Shown here: positions 20,314-29,631 of the stretch, in pieces | Layout: every line of letters begins with the position of its first letter | Position numbering within the stretch: the stretch's first letter is position 1 | Assembly: GCF_000931445.1 (NCBI RefSeq) | Contig: NZ_CP010849.1 | Coordinates: forward strand, 2,232,001 to 2,296,000 | Direction: 5' to 3' | DNA length: 64,000 nucleotides | Origin: Streptomyces cyaneogriseus subsp. noncyanogenus | Lineage (GTDB): Bacteria; Actinomycetota; Actinomycetes; Streptomycetales; Streptomycetaceae | Made by a program: the position numbers and the translations under genes | The notes under the pieces: model-generated | The model's input: the letters and a program-made list of their open reading frames with translations, nothing else | Database searches by the model: none | Told to the model about the DNA's origin: nothing

Positions 20314-21093
20314 TCAGGCCCCGCCGTCCCCGGCGGTCACTCCCGTCTCACCGAGCACATGGAGCTGGGTGGCCACGGAGTGGAACGCCGGGAGCTCCGC
20401 TGCCGCGGCCTCCAGCTTCAGCAGCGCCTCCAGGGCCCCGGGCTCGGTGTCCACCAGCACGCCGGGGACCAGGTCGGAGAAGACCCGCACCCCGTGCACG
20501 GCGCCGACCCGCAGGCCCGCCCCCTCGACCAGGCCGGTGAGCTGTTCGGCGGTGAAGCGGCGCGGCACCGGGTCACCCGAGCCCCAGCGTCCGTTCGGGT
20601 CCTCCAGGGCCTGCTTGGCCTCGGTGAAGTGGCCGGCGAGGGCGCGGGCCAGCACGGCGCCGCCCAGTCCGGCGGCGAGCAGGCTCAGGACGCCCTCGGC
20701 GCGCAGGGCGGCCACCGCGTTGCGGACGCCCTCGGCCGGGTCGTCGACGTACTCCAGGACGCCGTGGCACAGCACCGCGTCGTAGCCGCCGCGCTCGACG
20801 ACGTCGAAGAGGCCGTGGGCGTCTCCCTGGACGCCCTGCACCCGGTCGGCGACACCGGCCTCGGCGGCGCGGCGCTCCAGGGCGAACAGCGCGTTGGGGC
20901 TGGGGTCGACGACGGTGACACGGTGGCCGAGACGGGCCACGGGCACGGCGAACTTGCCGCTGCCGCCGCCGGTGTCGAGGACGTCGAGCGCCTGGCGACC
21001 CGTCGCCTTGACCCGGCGGTCGAGGGCGTCCTGGAGGACCTCCCAGACCACGGCGGTACGGAGGGAAGCGCGGGGGCGCATCGGGTCCGACAC
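20314..21093 (-). CDS. SAM-dependent methyltransferase (class I)
   Basis: A 259-residue Rossmann-fold methyltransferase. Motif I is LDVLDTGGGSGKFAVPVA near residue 38, motif II VTVVDPSPNALFALE near 60, and the motif IV region YDAVLCHGVLEYVDDP near 105. It resembles UbiE/CmoA-like proteins but the substrate cannot be told from sequence. The GTG start has GAGGAG about 10 nt upstream. It lies 237 nt downstream of the HEPN gene on the same strand and ends at a palindromic terminator. Confidence 0.85.
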   Translation of the reverse strand: MSDPMRPRASLRTAVVWEVLQDALDRRVKATGRQALDVLDTGGGSGKFAVPVARLGHRVTVVDPSPNALFALERRAAEAGVADRVQGVQGDAHGLFDVVERGGYDAVLCHGVLEYVDDPAEGVRNAVAALRAEGVLSLLAAGLGGAVLARALAGHFTEAKQALEDPNGRWGSGDPVPRRFTAEQLTGLVEGAGLRVGAVHGVRVFSDLVPGVLVDTEPGALEALLKLEAAAAELPAFHSVATQLHVLGETGVTAGDGGA

Positions 21094-21330
21094 GGCAGTT
21101 TGACTCCTCGGCGCGGCACCGCCTCGTCTGCGGCGGAGCGAACGGGGTGCCTTCCGGCCCGGCTGCGGGAAGGAAGGCTGCTTTCCGGCCTCCCCACCCT
21201 ATTGCCTCCGCCGCGCCGCGCGGTCACCCCGGTACGTCCGCTGCGCACCGGTGACCGGCGGCGACGGCCCGGGACGGGGGCTCGCGCCGGCGGCCGGGGC
21301 GGGGGCCGACCGGCGGCCGGGGCCCGCCGG

Positions 21331-21900
21331 TCAGCCCGTGTCCGGCAGGCCGCCGCCGCGGGCGCCTCCCTCCGCCCGCTCCCGGTCCGCGTCCGGGCGC
21401 GGCTGGGGCAGGACCGGCTGGAGGTTCAGCATCCGCTCCACCAGGCGCAGGAACATCGCCGCGTCGCGCATCAGGTCGTCGGCGTCACGGCTGCCGGCCG
21501 CGCCCTCGATACCGGCCTCGGCCCGGGCGCGGCGACCGGCGCCCGAGGCGAACAGCGCGCTCCACTCGGCGAGCTCGGGCGCGATCTCCGGCAGTACTTC
21601 CCAGGCGCTGCGGATGCGGGCCCGGGCGCGGGGCGTGGCCTCCGGCCGCCCGCGCGCGGCCAGCACGGCGGCGGCGGTGCGCAGGGCGGCGAGGTGGGCC
21701 GTGGCGTACCGCTCGTTGGGGGTGTCCAGGACGGTGGCCTCCTCCAGGCCGGCGCGGGCCTTGGCGAGCAGGTCCAGCGCGGCGGGCGGGGCCGCTGCCC
21801 GACGCAGCACGGGGTGCACGTCGCTGGCGGGGCCGGACGGTGAGGGGGCAGGGCCGGAGGCGCGGCGCCGGCGGGCGGCGGCTGCGGAGGGGTTGGCCAT
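21331..21900 (-). CDS. SAV_6107-type HEPN-domain protein
   Basis: A 189-residue alpha-helical protein I recognise as the SAV_6107-type HEPN family, conserved in Streptomyces. It has a basic Ala-rich N-terminus and then the helical HEPN core. The segment RYATAHLAALR near residue 64 contains R-x4-H, matching the R-x4-6-H motif that is the RNase active site in many HEPN proteins. No nucleotidyltransferase (MNT) partner is adjacent, so toxin-antitoxin function is not supported. AGGAGG lies 6 nt before the ATG. It is divergent from the ABC/YhgE operon. Confidence 0.8.
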   Translation of the reverse strand: MANPSAAAARRRRASGPAPSPSGPASDVHPVLRRAAAPPAALDLLAKARAGLEEATVLDTPNERYATAHLAALRTAAAVLAARGRPEATPRARARIRSAWEVLPEIAPELAEWSALFASGAGRRARAEAGIEGAAGSRDADDLMRDAAMFLRLVERMLNLQPVLPQPRPDADRERAEGGARGGGLPDTG

Positions 21901-21990
21901 GACGAACCTCCTGTCGTCTGCGTGACGGCACTGTGGCCGTATGTACCCATCGTGAGGTATGCCACTGACAATCCGTTCTGACCTGGGCTT

Positions 21991-22037
21991 TTGCCTCGTT
22001 CGAAGGTTCGGGATAGTTTTTGCACTGACCAGTCAGT
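21991..22037 (+). promoter_or_regulatory. Promoter with TetR-type palindrome for the ABC/YhgE/TetR operon
   Basis: TTGCCT (21991-21996) and TAGTTT (22014-22019) are spaced by 17 nt. Directly downstream, over the expected transcription start, is the palindrome ACTGAC (22024-22029)-CA-GTCAGT (22032-22037). A repressor bound there would block initiation. The TetR gene at the end of the operon is the natural candidate, giving autoregulation. Confidence 0.65.
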
Positions 22038-22064
22038 TCAAATTCGCCGGATGCAGGGGGTGCT

Positions 22065-22808
22065 GTGGAAGGGGTCGGCGTCACCGCGCAGGGACTGGGC
22101 CTGAAGGGGCCGCGCGGGTGGGTGTACCGGGGGATCGGCATCGAGGCGGAACCGGGCTCGCTGCTCGCGGTCGAGGGGCCGTCGGGGTCGGGCCGTACGT
22201 CGCTGCTGCTCACCCTGACGGGGCGGATGAAGCCCACGGAGGGCACCGCCACCGTGGACGGGGAGGCGCTGCCGCGCCGGATGGCGGCCGTGCGCCGGTT
22301 CAGCGCGCTGGCGCACGTCCCGGGCGTCACCGACCTCGATCCGGCCCTGACCGTGGAGGAGCACCTGCGCGAGCGCGCGCTCATGGAGCGCCGGTTCGGC
22401 GGCTCGCTGCGCGCGCTGCTGCGGCCCCGCGGCACGCGGGCGGCGGAGAGCCGGCTGCGGATCGACACCGCGCTGACCGCCGCCGGGCTGGACCGGGAGG
22501 CGCTGCCCAAGGGGCCGCGCACGGCCGTACGGGACCTGGAGCGGCTCCAGGCGCTGCGCCTGTCGGTCGCCCTGGCCCTGATCGGGCGCCCGCGGCTGCT
22601 CGGTGTCGACGACGCCGACCTGAAGCTCTCCGACGCCGAGCGGCGGGAGTTCTGGGGGCTGCTCGGGGCCCTGGCCGCCTCCGGCGTCACGGTCCTGGCC
22701 GTGTGCAGCCAGGCCCCCGAGGGCGCCCTCGCCGTGTCCACCCGCGGCGACCGGCACGACGAGCGGAAGGAGAAGGCCGATGCGCTCGCCGAAACTGGCC
22801 GCGCTTGA
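22065..22808 (+). CDS. Degenerate ABC-type ATP-binding protein
   Basis: A 247-residue protein with the overall layout of an ABC ATPase: P-loop GPSGSGRTS (residues 38-46), Walker-B-like LLGVDDAD near residue 182, and a switch-like region toward the end. Key residues are altered: the Walker A lysine is Arg44, the catalytic glutamate after Walker B is aspartate, and no LSGGQ signature is visible (the position reads LERLQALRLSVALAL). It overlaps the YhgE gene by 29 nt, so the two are probably co-translated and may form one complex. It may bind nucleotide without normal hydrolysis; alternatively it is an ATPase with relaxed motifs. Confidence 0.8.
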   Translation: MEGVGVTAQGLGLKGPRGWVYRGIGIEAEPGSLLAVEGPSGSGRTSLLLTLTGRMKPTEGTATVDGEALPRRMAAVRRFSALAHVPGVTDLDPALTVEEHLRERALMERRFGGSLRALLRPRGTRAAESRLRIDTALTAAGLDREALPKGPRTAVRDLERLQALRLSVALALIGRPRLLGVDDADLKLSDAERREFWGLLGALAASGVTVLAVCSQAPEGALAVSTRGDRHDERKEKADALAETGRA

Positions 22809-24864
22809 GCTGAGGCGCTTCGGGCGCGGCCGGCTGCCGCGTGCCGCCCTGGTGGCGCTGCTGCTGCTGCCCCTGCTGTACGGGGCCCTGTACCTGTGGT
22901 CCTTCTGGGACCCGTACGGCCGTCTGGACCGCATCCCCGTGGCCCTCGTGAACGAGGACGAGGGGGCGTTGGCCGGCGGTGAGCGGATCACGGCGGGCGA
23001 CGACATCGTCGAGGGGCTGCGCGACAGCAAGACCTTCGACTGGCACGAGGTGAGCGCCGCCGAGGCCCGCGAGGGCCTGGAGGACGGCAGGTACTACCTG
23101 TCGCTCACCATGCCCGCCGACTTCAGCGAGCGCGTCGCCTCCAGCTCGGGGGACTCCCCGGAGACGGGCGCCCTGGAGGTCCGTACGAACGACGCGAACA
23201 ACTACATCGTCGGGCAGATCTCGCGGACGGTGTTCGGCGAGGTGCGCCAGGCGGCGTCCACGAAGGCGTCGCGGTCGTTCCTGGACCGGATCTTCGTCTC
23301 CTTCTCCGACATCCACGGCGAGACCGTCAAGGCGGCCGAGGGCGCCGACACCCTCAAGGGCGGCATCGGAAAGGCGGAGCAGGGCTCCCAGGACCTCGCC
23401 CACGGCCTGAAGGACGCCAAGGACGGCAGTGGCGAGCTGTCCCAGGGGCTGGTCAGGCTCCACCAGGGCGCGGACGACCTGGAGGACGGCGCCCGCCGGG
23501 TCGCGGAGGGCACGCGGGCCCTCGCCGGCAAGGTCGACGGCGTCGCCGGCAAGGTGGGCCCCTTCCTGGAGGACAACGAGAAGGCCATCGGGGAGACCGC
23601 CCGCTTCGTCGCCGACGCCTCGGGGGCGATCCGCGGCGACCTCGGCTCGCTGGCGGAGCGCGCGCACACCGCCGCCGAGGACGCCCGCGCGGACGCAGCG
23701 GCCCTGGCCGACGCCCACGCGGCGCGCTGCGCGGACCCGGCGCTGCCCGACGCCGCCTGCTCCGACCTGGAGAAGGCCAAGGACGCCGCCGCCCGCGTGG
23801 CGGCCGTCGCCGACGACGTCGACACCCTGGTCACCGGCCGCAAGGCCGACCTGGACGAGCTCGACCGGCACCTGGCCACCCTCCAGAAGCAGGCCCGGGC
23901 CCTGGCCGACCGCGGCCCGCGCCTGTCGGAGGACCTCGACGACGCCGTGGCCAGGATCCACGAGCTGGACGAGGGCGCCGCGAAGGTCGCCGCGGGCGCC
24001 GGGAAGCTGCGTCAGGGGCTCGGCACGGCCAGCGGCGGCGCGGCCGAGCTGGACCGGGGCGTCGGTGACCTGAAGACGGGCGCCGAGGACCTGAGCGGCG
24101 GCATGTTCAAGCTGGCCGACGGCTCGCGGAAGCTCGCCGGCGGGCTGCACGACGGCGCCGGGCGGATCCCCGACTACGACGAGGACGAGCGCGACGAGCG
24201 CACCGGCGTGATGGCCGACCCGGTCCGGCTCGTCTCCCAGGACCTGCACAAGGCGCCCAACTACGGCACCGGCTTCGCCCCCTACTTCATCCCGCTGTCG
24301 CTGTGGGTGGGCGCGATGGTGGCGTACATGCTGATCGCGCCGATGAACCGGCGCGCGCTCGCCGCGGGCGCCTCGGCGTGGCGGATCGCGCTGGCGGGCT
24401 GGCTGCCGGTGGTCGCGATCGGCGTGCTGCAGACGGTGGCCCTGATGTCGGTGCTGCACTGGGCGGTCGGCCTGGAGATGGCCCGCGCCGCCGGGACGGT
24501 GGGCTTCCTCTTCCTGGTGACGGCGTGCTTCGCGGCGATCGTGCAGTGGCTGAACGCGCGCTTCGGGGCGGCGGGCCGCATCCTCGTCCTGGCGCTGCTG
24601 ATGCTCCAGCTCACCTCCGCCGGCGGTACGTATCCCGTGCAGACCAGTCCGGGCTTCTTCAACGCCCTCCACCCGTTCCTGCCGATGAGCTACGTCGTCG
24701 AGGCGCTCAGGAGGCTGATCACGGGCGGCGGTCTGGAACCGGTGTGGCAGGGGTGCGCGGTGCTCGCCGCCTTCACCGCGGCCGCCCTCGCGCTGACCGC
24801 GCTGTCGGCCCGCCGCCGGCAGGTGTGGACCCTGGACCGGCTGCACCCGGAGCTGAGCCTGTGA
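22780..24864 (+). CDS. YhgE/Pip-family membrane protein
   Basis: The 694-residue product has one N-terminal membrane helix (LVALLLLPLLYGALYLW, about residues 24-40), a long extracytoplasmic region and a C-terminal five-to-six-helix block resembling ABC-2 permeases (from about residue 505). The middle is rich in repeated L-x-x-G-x-x-x-L and alanine-rich coiled-coil units, typical of Pip/YhgE proteins (phage infection protein and ESX/lipid-export-associated proteins). N-terminal motif VALVNEDEGA is characteristic. It overlaps the ABC gene and precedes a TetR regulator by about 30 nt. A permease-like partner of the ATPase is the simplest reading; substrate unknown. Confidence 0.88.
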   Translation: MRSPKLAALELRRFGRGRLPRAALVALLLLPLLYGALYLWSFWDPYGRLDRIPVALVNEDEGALAGGERITAGDDIVEGLRDSKTFDWHEVSAAEAREGLEDGRYYLSLTMPADFSERVASSSGDSPETGALEVRTNDANNYIVGQISRTVFGEVRQAASTKASRSFLDRIFVSFSDIHGETVKAAEGADTLKGGIGKAEQGSQDLAHGLKDAKDGSGELSQGLVRLHQGADDLEDGARRVAEGTRALAGKVDGVAGKVGPFLEDNEKAIGETARFVADASGAIRGDLGSLAERAHTAAEDARADAAALADAHAARCADPALPDAACSDLEKAKDAAARVAAVADDVDTLVTGRKADLDELDRHLATLQKQARALADRGPRLSEDLDDAVARIHELDEGAAKVAAGAGKLRQGLGTASGGAAELDRGVGDLKTGAEDLSGGMFKLADGSRKLAGGLHDGAGRIPDYDEDERDERTGVMADPVRLVSQDLHKAPNYGTGFAPYFIPLSLWVGAMVAYMLIAPMNRRALAAGASAWRIALAGWLPVVAIGVLQTVALMSVLHWAVGLEMARAAGTVGFLFLVTACFAAIVQWLNARFGAAGRILVLALLMLQLTSAGGTYPVQTSPGFFNALHPFLPMSYVVEALRRLITGGGLEPVWQGCAVLAAFTAAALALTALSARRRQVWTLDRLHPELSL

Positions 24865-24895
24865 ACCCTGCGGTGACGGCCCGGGGAGGGTTCCT

Positions 24896-25543
24896 GTGAC
24901 AATCAGGGCCATGGAAAGCAGCAGCGCCACCTCGCACGGCAGCAGCCGCCGCGAGGCCACCCGGCAGAAGCTCTACGAGGCGGCCGTCACGCTCATCGCC
25001 GAGCAGGGCTTCTCCGCGACCACCGTCGACGAGATCGCCGAGCGGGCCGGGGTCGCGAAGGGCACGGTCTACTACAACTTCGCCAGCAAGTCCGTCCTCT
25101 TCGAGGAGCTGCTGCGGCACGGCGTGGGACTGCTCACCGCCTCCCTGCGGGAGGCGGCCGAGGAGACGGCCCGCGGGGGCGGCGGCAAGGTCGACGCCCT
25201 GGACGCGATGATCCGCGCGGGCCTCGAGTTCATCGACCGCTACCCGGCCTTCACCCAGCTCTACGTGGCCGAGCTGTGGCGCACCAACCGGGCCTGGCAG
25301 TCCACCCTGATGGTGGTCCGCCAGGAGGCCGTCGCGGTCGTCGAGGACGTGCTGCGCGAGGGGGTGCGCGGCGGCGAGTTCAGCGAGGAGATCGATGTGC
25401 CGCTGACCGCCGCGGCACTGGTCGGCATGGTCCTGGTGGCCGCGCTGGACTGGAAGTCGTTCCAGCCGGAGCGCTCCCTCGACGACGTGCACGCGGCCCT
25501 GTCGCGGCTGCTCCAGGGGCGGGTGAGCGGCCACCGCCCCTGA
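24896..25543 (+). CDS. TetR-family transcriptional regulator
   Basis: A 215-residue TetR regulator. The N-terminal DNA-binding domain (residues about 18-65) contains the helix-turn-helix FSATTVDEIAERAGVAKGTVYYNF (shown in pieces: TVDEIAERAGVAKG and VYYNF) and is followed by an all-helical ligand domain. The GTG at 24896 has a GGGAGG site 6-7 nt upstream; the ATG at 24911 is an alternative. It is the last gene of the ABC/YhgE operon and probably binds the palindrome at 22024-22037. The ligand is unknown. Confidence 0.92.
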   Translation: MTIRAMESSSATSHGSSRREATRQKLYEAAVTLIAEQGFSATTVDEIAERAGVAKGTVYYNFASKSVLFEELLRHGVGLLTASLREAAEETARGGGGKVDALDAMIRAGLEFIDRYPAFTQLYVAELWRTNRAWQSTLMVVRQEAVAVVEDVLREGVRGGEFSEEIDVPLTAAALVGMVLVAALDWKSFQPERSLDDVHAALSRLLQGRVSGHRP

Positions 25544-25996
25544 GGCGGCGGCGCGCACGGAAGCGCCGGCCCGGTGTGGCCGCGTCCCCCGCGGGCCACC
25601 GCCGGACCGGCGCTCCCTCGTGCTCCCCCGTACGTCCCCCCGCGAGACCCCCGTTTCCGGTCGCCCCCCGGGTTCCCCCGTGCCTCGCTCCCGCCGGCCG
25701 CGCCGGCGGAAGGAGCGGACCTGGGGCCGCCGCGTTCCGGCGCCCCGTGTCGCCGGTGCCGCGGCCGCGCCCCCGTCCGTGTCCCCACTCTCTCGTTACC
25801 GCAGGTCGGACCCCATCCGCGCGCGTACTCATCTCCCGCACTAGGTACGGATACTCAGTCCTGCGCACTCCTGCCCACGGCCCCGCGCCGCCCTGTGGTG
25901 CGCATCGCGTCCGCGCCGGTACTCCCCCGCCGCCCGCCGCCAAAGCCCCGCGGGGAGGGACCGGCCCCTGGGGCCGGGGAGGGCGGCGGCGGCCGA
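25544..25996. other. 450-nt intergenic region with GTACTCA/ATACTCA repeats
   Basis: No plausible gene is seen between the TetR gene and the desaturase-like gene. GTACTCA (25825-25831) and ATACTCA (25851-25857) form a direct repeat 26 nt apart, with GGTACGGATAC between them. These AT-richer blocks may be a regulatory site or an alternative sigma-factor promoter on the minus strand; no matching consensus was identified. The rest is GC-rich and unremarkable. Confidence 0.5.
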
Positions 25997-26002
25997 TAAA
26001 GT
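25997..26002 (+). promoter_or_regulatory. -10 box placed for leaderless transcription of the desaturase-like gene
   Basis: TAAAGT is followed by seven nucleotides and then the ATG at 26010. There is no purine-rich ribosome binding site in that interval, which supports a leaderless message. Confidence 0.5.
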
Positions 26003-26009
26003 CCCGGAC

Positions 26010-27506
26010 ATGGCACGGATTGCGGTGATCGGCGCCGGGATGGGCGCGATGGCGGCCGCCGCCCGGCTGGCCGTGGCGGGCCACCGGGTGGCGGTGTACG
26101 AGCGGACGGAGACGTACGGCGGGGCGCTGCGCCGCTTCGAGCGGGACGGCTTCGCCTTCGACACCGGCCCCGGGCTGCTGCCCCTGCCCGCGGTCTGGCG
26201 CGATCTGTTCGTCAAGACCGGCAGGGAGCCGCTGGAGGAGTGCGTCGAGCTGGTCCAGGTCGATCCGTCGTCCCGGCACCTGTTCGCCGACGGCACCGAG
26301 GTGGCGGTGCCCAACGCCTCCCGCGCGGGCGTGGTCGCCGCCCTGGACGAGGCGCTCGGCCGGGGCGCCGGGCAGCGCTGGGGCGACTTCCTGGTGCGGG
26401 CCCGCGATGCCTGGGACCGCACGCGCCGGCCGCTGCTGGAGGAGCCGCTGTGGGCCGACTGGCGGGTGCTGGCCGAGCGCGAGCCCTACCCCGCGGTCCC
26501 CCACAAGCGGCTGCTGCGCACCCGCCGGGCCGGCACGCTCGCCGAGATCGGCGCCTGGGAGCTGCGGGACGCCCGGCTGACCGCCCTGCTGGAGAGCCAC
26601 GCGCTCGCCTGGGGCCTCGACCCCCGGGACACGCCGGCCGGCGCGGCCGTGCTGCCGTACATGGAGCACGCCTTCGGCACCTGGTACGTCCGCGGAGGGC
26701 TGCGGGAGCTGGCGCGCGCCGTCCACGAGCGGTGCCTGGCGCGCGGGGTCGGCTTCCGGTTCGGCACCGAGGTCACCGGCATCACCGGGAAGGACGGCCG
26801 GGTCGCGGGCGTCGAGCTGGCCGACGGGACGGCCGAGGAGGCGGAGTACGTGGTCGCCGGTGTCGCCCCCGGGGTGCTGGACCGCCTCGTGGGCGGGGCC
26901 GCGGTCCGGGGCGACGGCGAGGTGCCGGCGCGGCGCGGGACGGCGAGCCGGCTGACGGTGCTGCTGGCGCTGCGCGGCGCCCGCCCCGCGGGCACGGCCC
27001 ACCGCACCGTGGTGCACACCCCGGACCGGGAGGCGGAGCTGGAGGCGCTGTCCGGGACGGCGCCGCGGCCGGCCGCCCGGCCGACGGTCACCGTCCTGCG
27101 TCCCGACGACCCGCGGCTGGTCCCGGACGCGGAGCACGAGGCGGTCACCCTGACCGCGGTGGTGCCCGCACGGCCCGGCGCGGGAGGCCGGGAGCACGCC
27201 GAGGAGCTGATCACCGCCGCCGAGCGCGCGCTGCCCGGCCTGCGCGACCGCCTCCTGTGGCACGAGGTGCGCACCCCGGCCGATGTCGAAGGGGCGACCG
27301 GTGCCGCGGACGGCGCGATTCCGGTGCCGGCGCTGGCGGCGGCCGGGGGCCGGCTGCTGCACCCGTCGAACACCACGTGCCTGGGCGGCCTGTTCACCGT
27401 GGGCGGCTGGTCGCACCCCGGCGGCGGCCTGCCGCACGCCGGCATGTCCGGAGCTCTGGTGGCCGGGCTGATCGTGGAAGGGCCCGGCTTCCGGGGCTCC
27501 CGGTAG
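26010..27506 (+). CDS. Phytoene-desaturase-like FAD-dependent oxidoreductase
   Basis: A 498-residue flavoprotein of the CrtI/amine-oxidase superfamily. The dinucleotide-binding fold is at the N-terminus (AVIGAGMGAMAAAARLA, then VYERTETYGGALR), and the C-terminal FAD-contact region reads LGGLFTVGGWSHPGGGLPHAGMSG. The segment FDTGPGLLPLPAV is typical of carotenoid desaturases. No crtB or crtE neighbour is present, so a carotenoid role is not supported by context; an oxidoreductase acting on another polyprenoid or lipid is possible. It is convergent with the next gene, with a short palindrome (GCCCGGCCGGGC, 27510-27521) in the 46-nt gap. Confidence 0.85.
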   Translation: MARIAVIGAGMGAMAAAARLAVAGHRVAVYERTETYGGALRRFERDGFAFDTGPGLLPLPAVWRDLFVKTGREPLEECVELVQVDPSSRHLFADGTEVAVPNASRAGVVAALDEALGRGAGQRWGDFLVRARDAWDRTRRPLLEEPLWADWRVLAEREPYPAVPHKRLLRTRRAGTLAEIGAWELRDARLTALLESHALAWGLDPRDTPAGAAVLPYMEHAFGTWYVRGGLRELARAVHERCLARGVGFRFGTEVTGITGKDGRVAGVELADGTAEEAEYVVAGVAPGVLDRLVGGAAVRGDGEVPARRGTASRLTVLLALRGARPAGTAHRTVVHTPDREAELEALSGTAPRPAARPTVTVLRPDDPRLVPDAEHEAVTLTAVVPARPGAGGREHAEELITAAERALPGLRDRLLWHEVRTPADVEGATGAADGAIPVPALAAAGGRLLHPSNTTCLGGLFTVGGWSHPGGGLPHAGMSGALVAGLIVEGPGFRGSR

Positions 27507-27552
27507 GCGGCCCGGCCGGGCGGGCGGGACCGCTGGCGGGGCCCCGGCGGGC

Positions 27553-28527
27553 TCAGTAGCGGTACTGCTCGTCCAGGCCCTGGCCCTGCGGCTGCCCGCC
27601 GCCGTGGTACGGGTAGGGCTGCTGCTGCTCCGGCGGCAGCTCTCCGCCGTAGGGCTCGTCGGTGGTGCGCTGCTGCGGCACCCACACGCCGGCCGCAGGG
27701 GTCTGGCCGTAGCCGCCGGTGGCGTACGGGTCCTGCCCGTAGCCCTGCCCGCCGGGGCTCTGCCGGCCGGGGTGGTCCGTGTCGTACGCGGCGCCGCCGT
27801 AGGCGTGGGTGCCGATGTACGGGTCGGAGTATGCGGCGTACTGCTCCCCGGTCGCGGTGTCGTAGCCGTACCCGTGCTCGCCGTATCCGGAGTGGCCGTA
27901 GGCGTAGGGCTGGGCGGCGCTCTGGCCGGCCGGCGCGTACGGGTCCTGGGCGTACGGGTCCTGGGCGTGCGGGTCCCGGCCGTGACCGGGGTCGGTGTAC
28001 ACGCCGTACGAAGCGGTGTCGTCGGGCAGGGGCAGCGGCTGGTAGACGGCGGTGGTCTCCGCGGGCGCGACGGGGCGCGCCGGGGCGAAGACGTCGTCGC
28101 GGTCGTAGTCGTCGTCCTGGCCGTAGGACACCCGGTCCTGGACCTGGGTGCCGTCGTCGCCGTAACCGGTCCCGGCCGCCTCGGCCGCCTCGGCCGCCTC
28201 CAGGGCGGAGACCTGGAGGGCCGGCTCCTGGTGGGCCTGGTCGGCGCGGCGGCGCCGGTCGCGGGCGAGCCCCGGCGCGGAGACCGCCCAGCCGGCGGCG
28301 AAGCCGCGGCGGAACGACAGGGTGACGAAGGTCTGGCCGACCGCGAAGGCCGCCGCGCCCAGCGCGATGACGGCGACGGAGGGGATCAGCACGCCGACCA
28401 CGACGCCGAGGAAGCCGGTGAAGGCGAGCAGCCGCCAGCGCAGGCGCGCCTTGTACTGCAGCAGCACCTCGCCGAGCAGCCACAGCGCGACGATGCCGAA
28501 CGCGATGTAGAGGACCGTCCAGCCCAT
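27553..28527 (-). CDS. Membrane protein with long Gln/Tyr/Gly-rich tail
   Basis: A 324-residue protein of unknown function. Residues about 3-75 contain three membrane segments (VLYIAFGIVALWLLGEVLL; LLAFTGFLGVVVGVLIPSV; VIALGAAAFAVGQTFV). The remaining 230 residues are acidic and rich in Gln, Tyr, Gly, Asp and Pro, with tandem QDPYA repeats (from near-identical DNA units around 27936-27980) and an AEAAEAAEAA run. Such a tail looks intrinsically disordered and cytoplasmic. The ATG (M-G-W-T) was chosen because the hydrophobic segment begins immediately and GAGAGGGG precedes it. It lies 56 nt downstream of metF. Confidence 0.75.
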   Translation of the reverse strand: MGWTVLYIAFGIVALWLLGEVLLQYKARLRWRLLAFTGFLGVVVGVLIPSVAVIALGAAAFAVGQTFVTLSFRRGFAAGWAVSAPGLARDRRRRADQAHQEPALQVSALEAAEAAEAAGTGYGDDGTQVQDRVSYGQDDDYDRDDVFAPARPVAPAETTAVYQPLPLPDDTASYGVYTDPGHGRDPHAQDPYAQDPYAPAGQSAAQPYAYGHSGYGEHGYGYDTATGEQYAAYSDPYIGTHAYGGAAYDTDHPGRQSPGGQGYGQDPYATGGYGQTPAAGVWVPQQRTTDEPYGGELPPEQQQPYPYHGGGQPQGQGLDEQYRY

Positions 28528-28583
28528 GTACGCCCCTCTCCCAGTGGACGCTTCGCAGTGTGTCGTACGTCCGTGCGACCGGT

Positions 28584-29542
<959 letters not shown>

Positions 29543-29631
29543 CCGGAGCCGGGCGATTTGCCCGGTATGCCGGTTTGTTGTCCACTCCTTGGACAGCTCG
29601 CCGCGAGCGGGGGCCCGCTCGCCGGACGCCC

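Noticed and set aside
21901..22064. tRNA-like TTCGAAGG segment near 22000
   Set aside because: No acceptor stem or cloverleaf could be drawn; it is part of the promoter region.
26010..27506. Carotenoid gene cluster
   Set aside because: Only one desaturase-like gene is present with no crtE, crtB or crtY neighbour.
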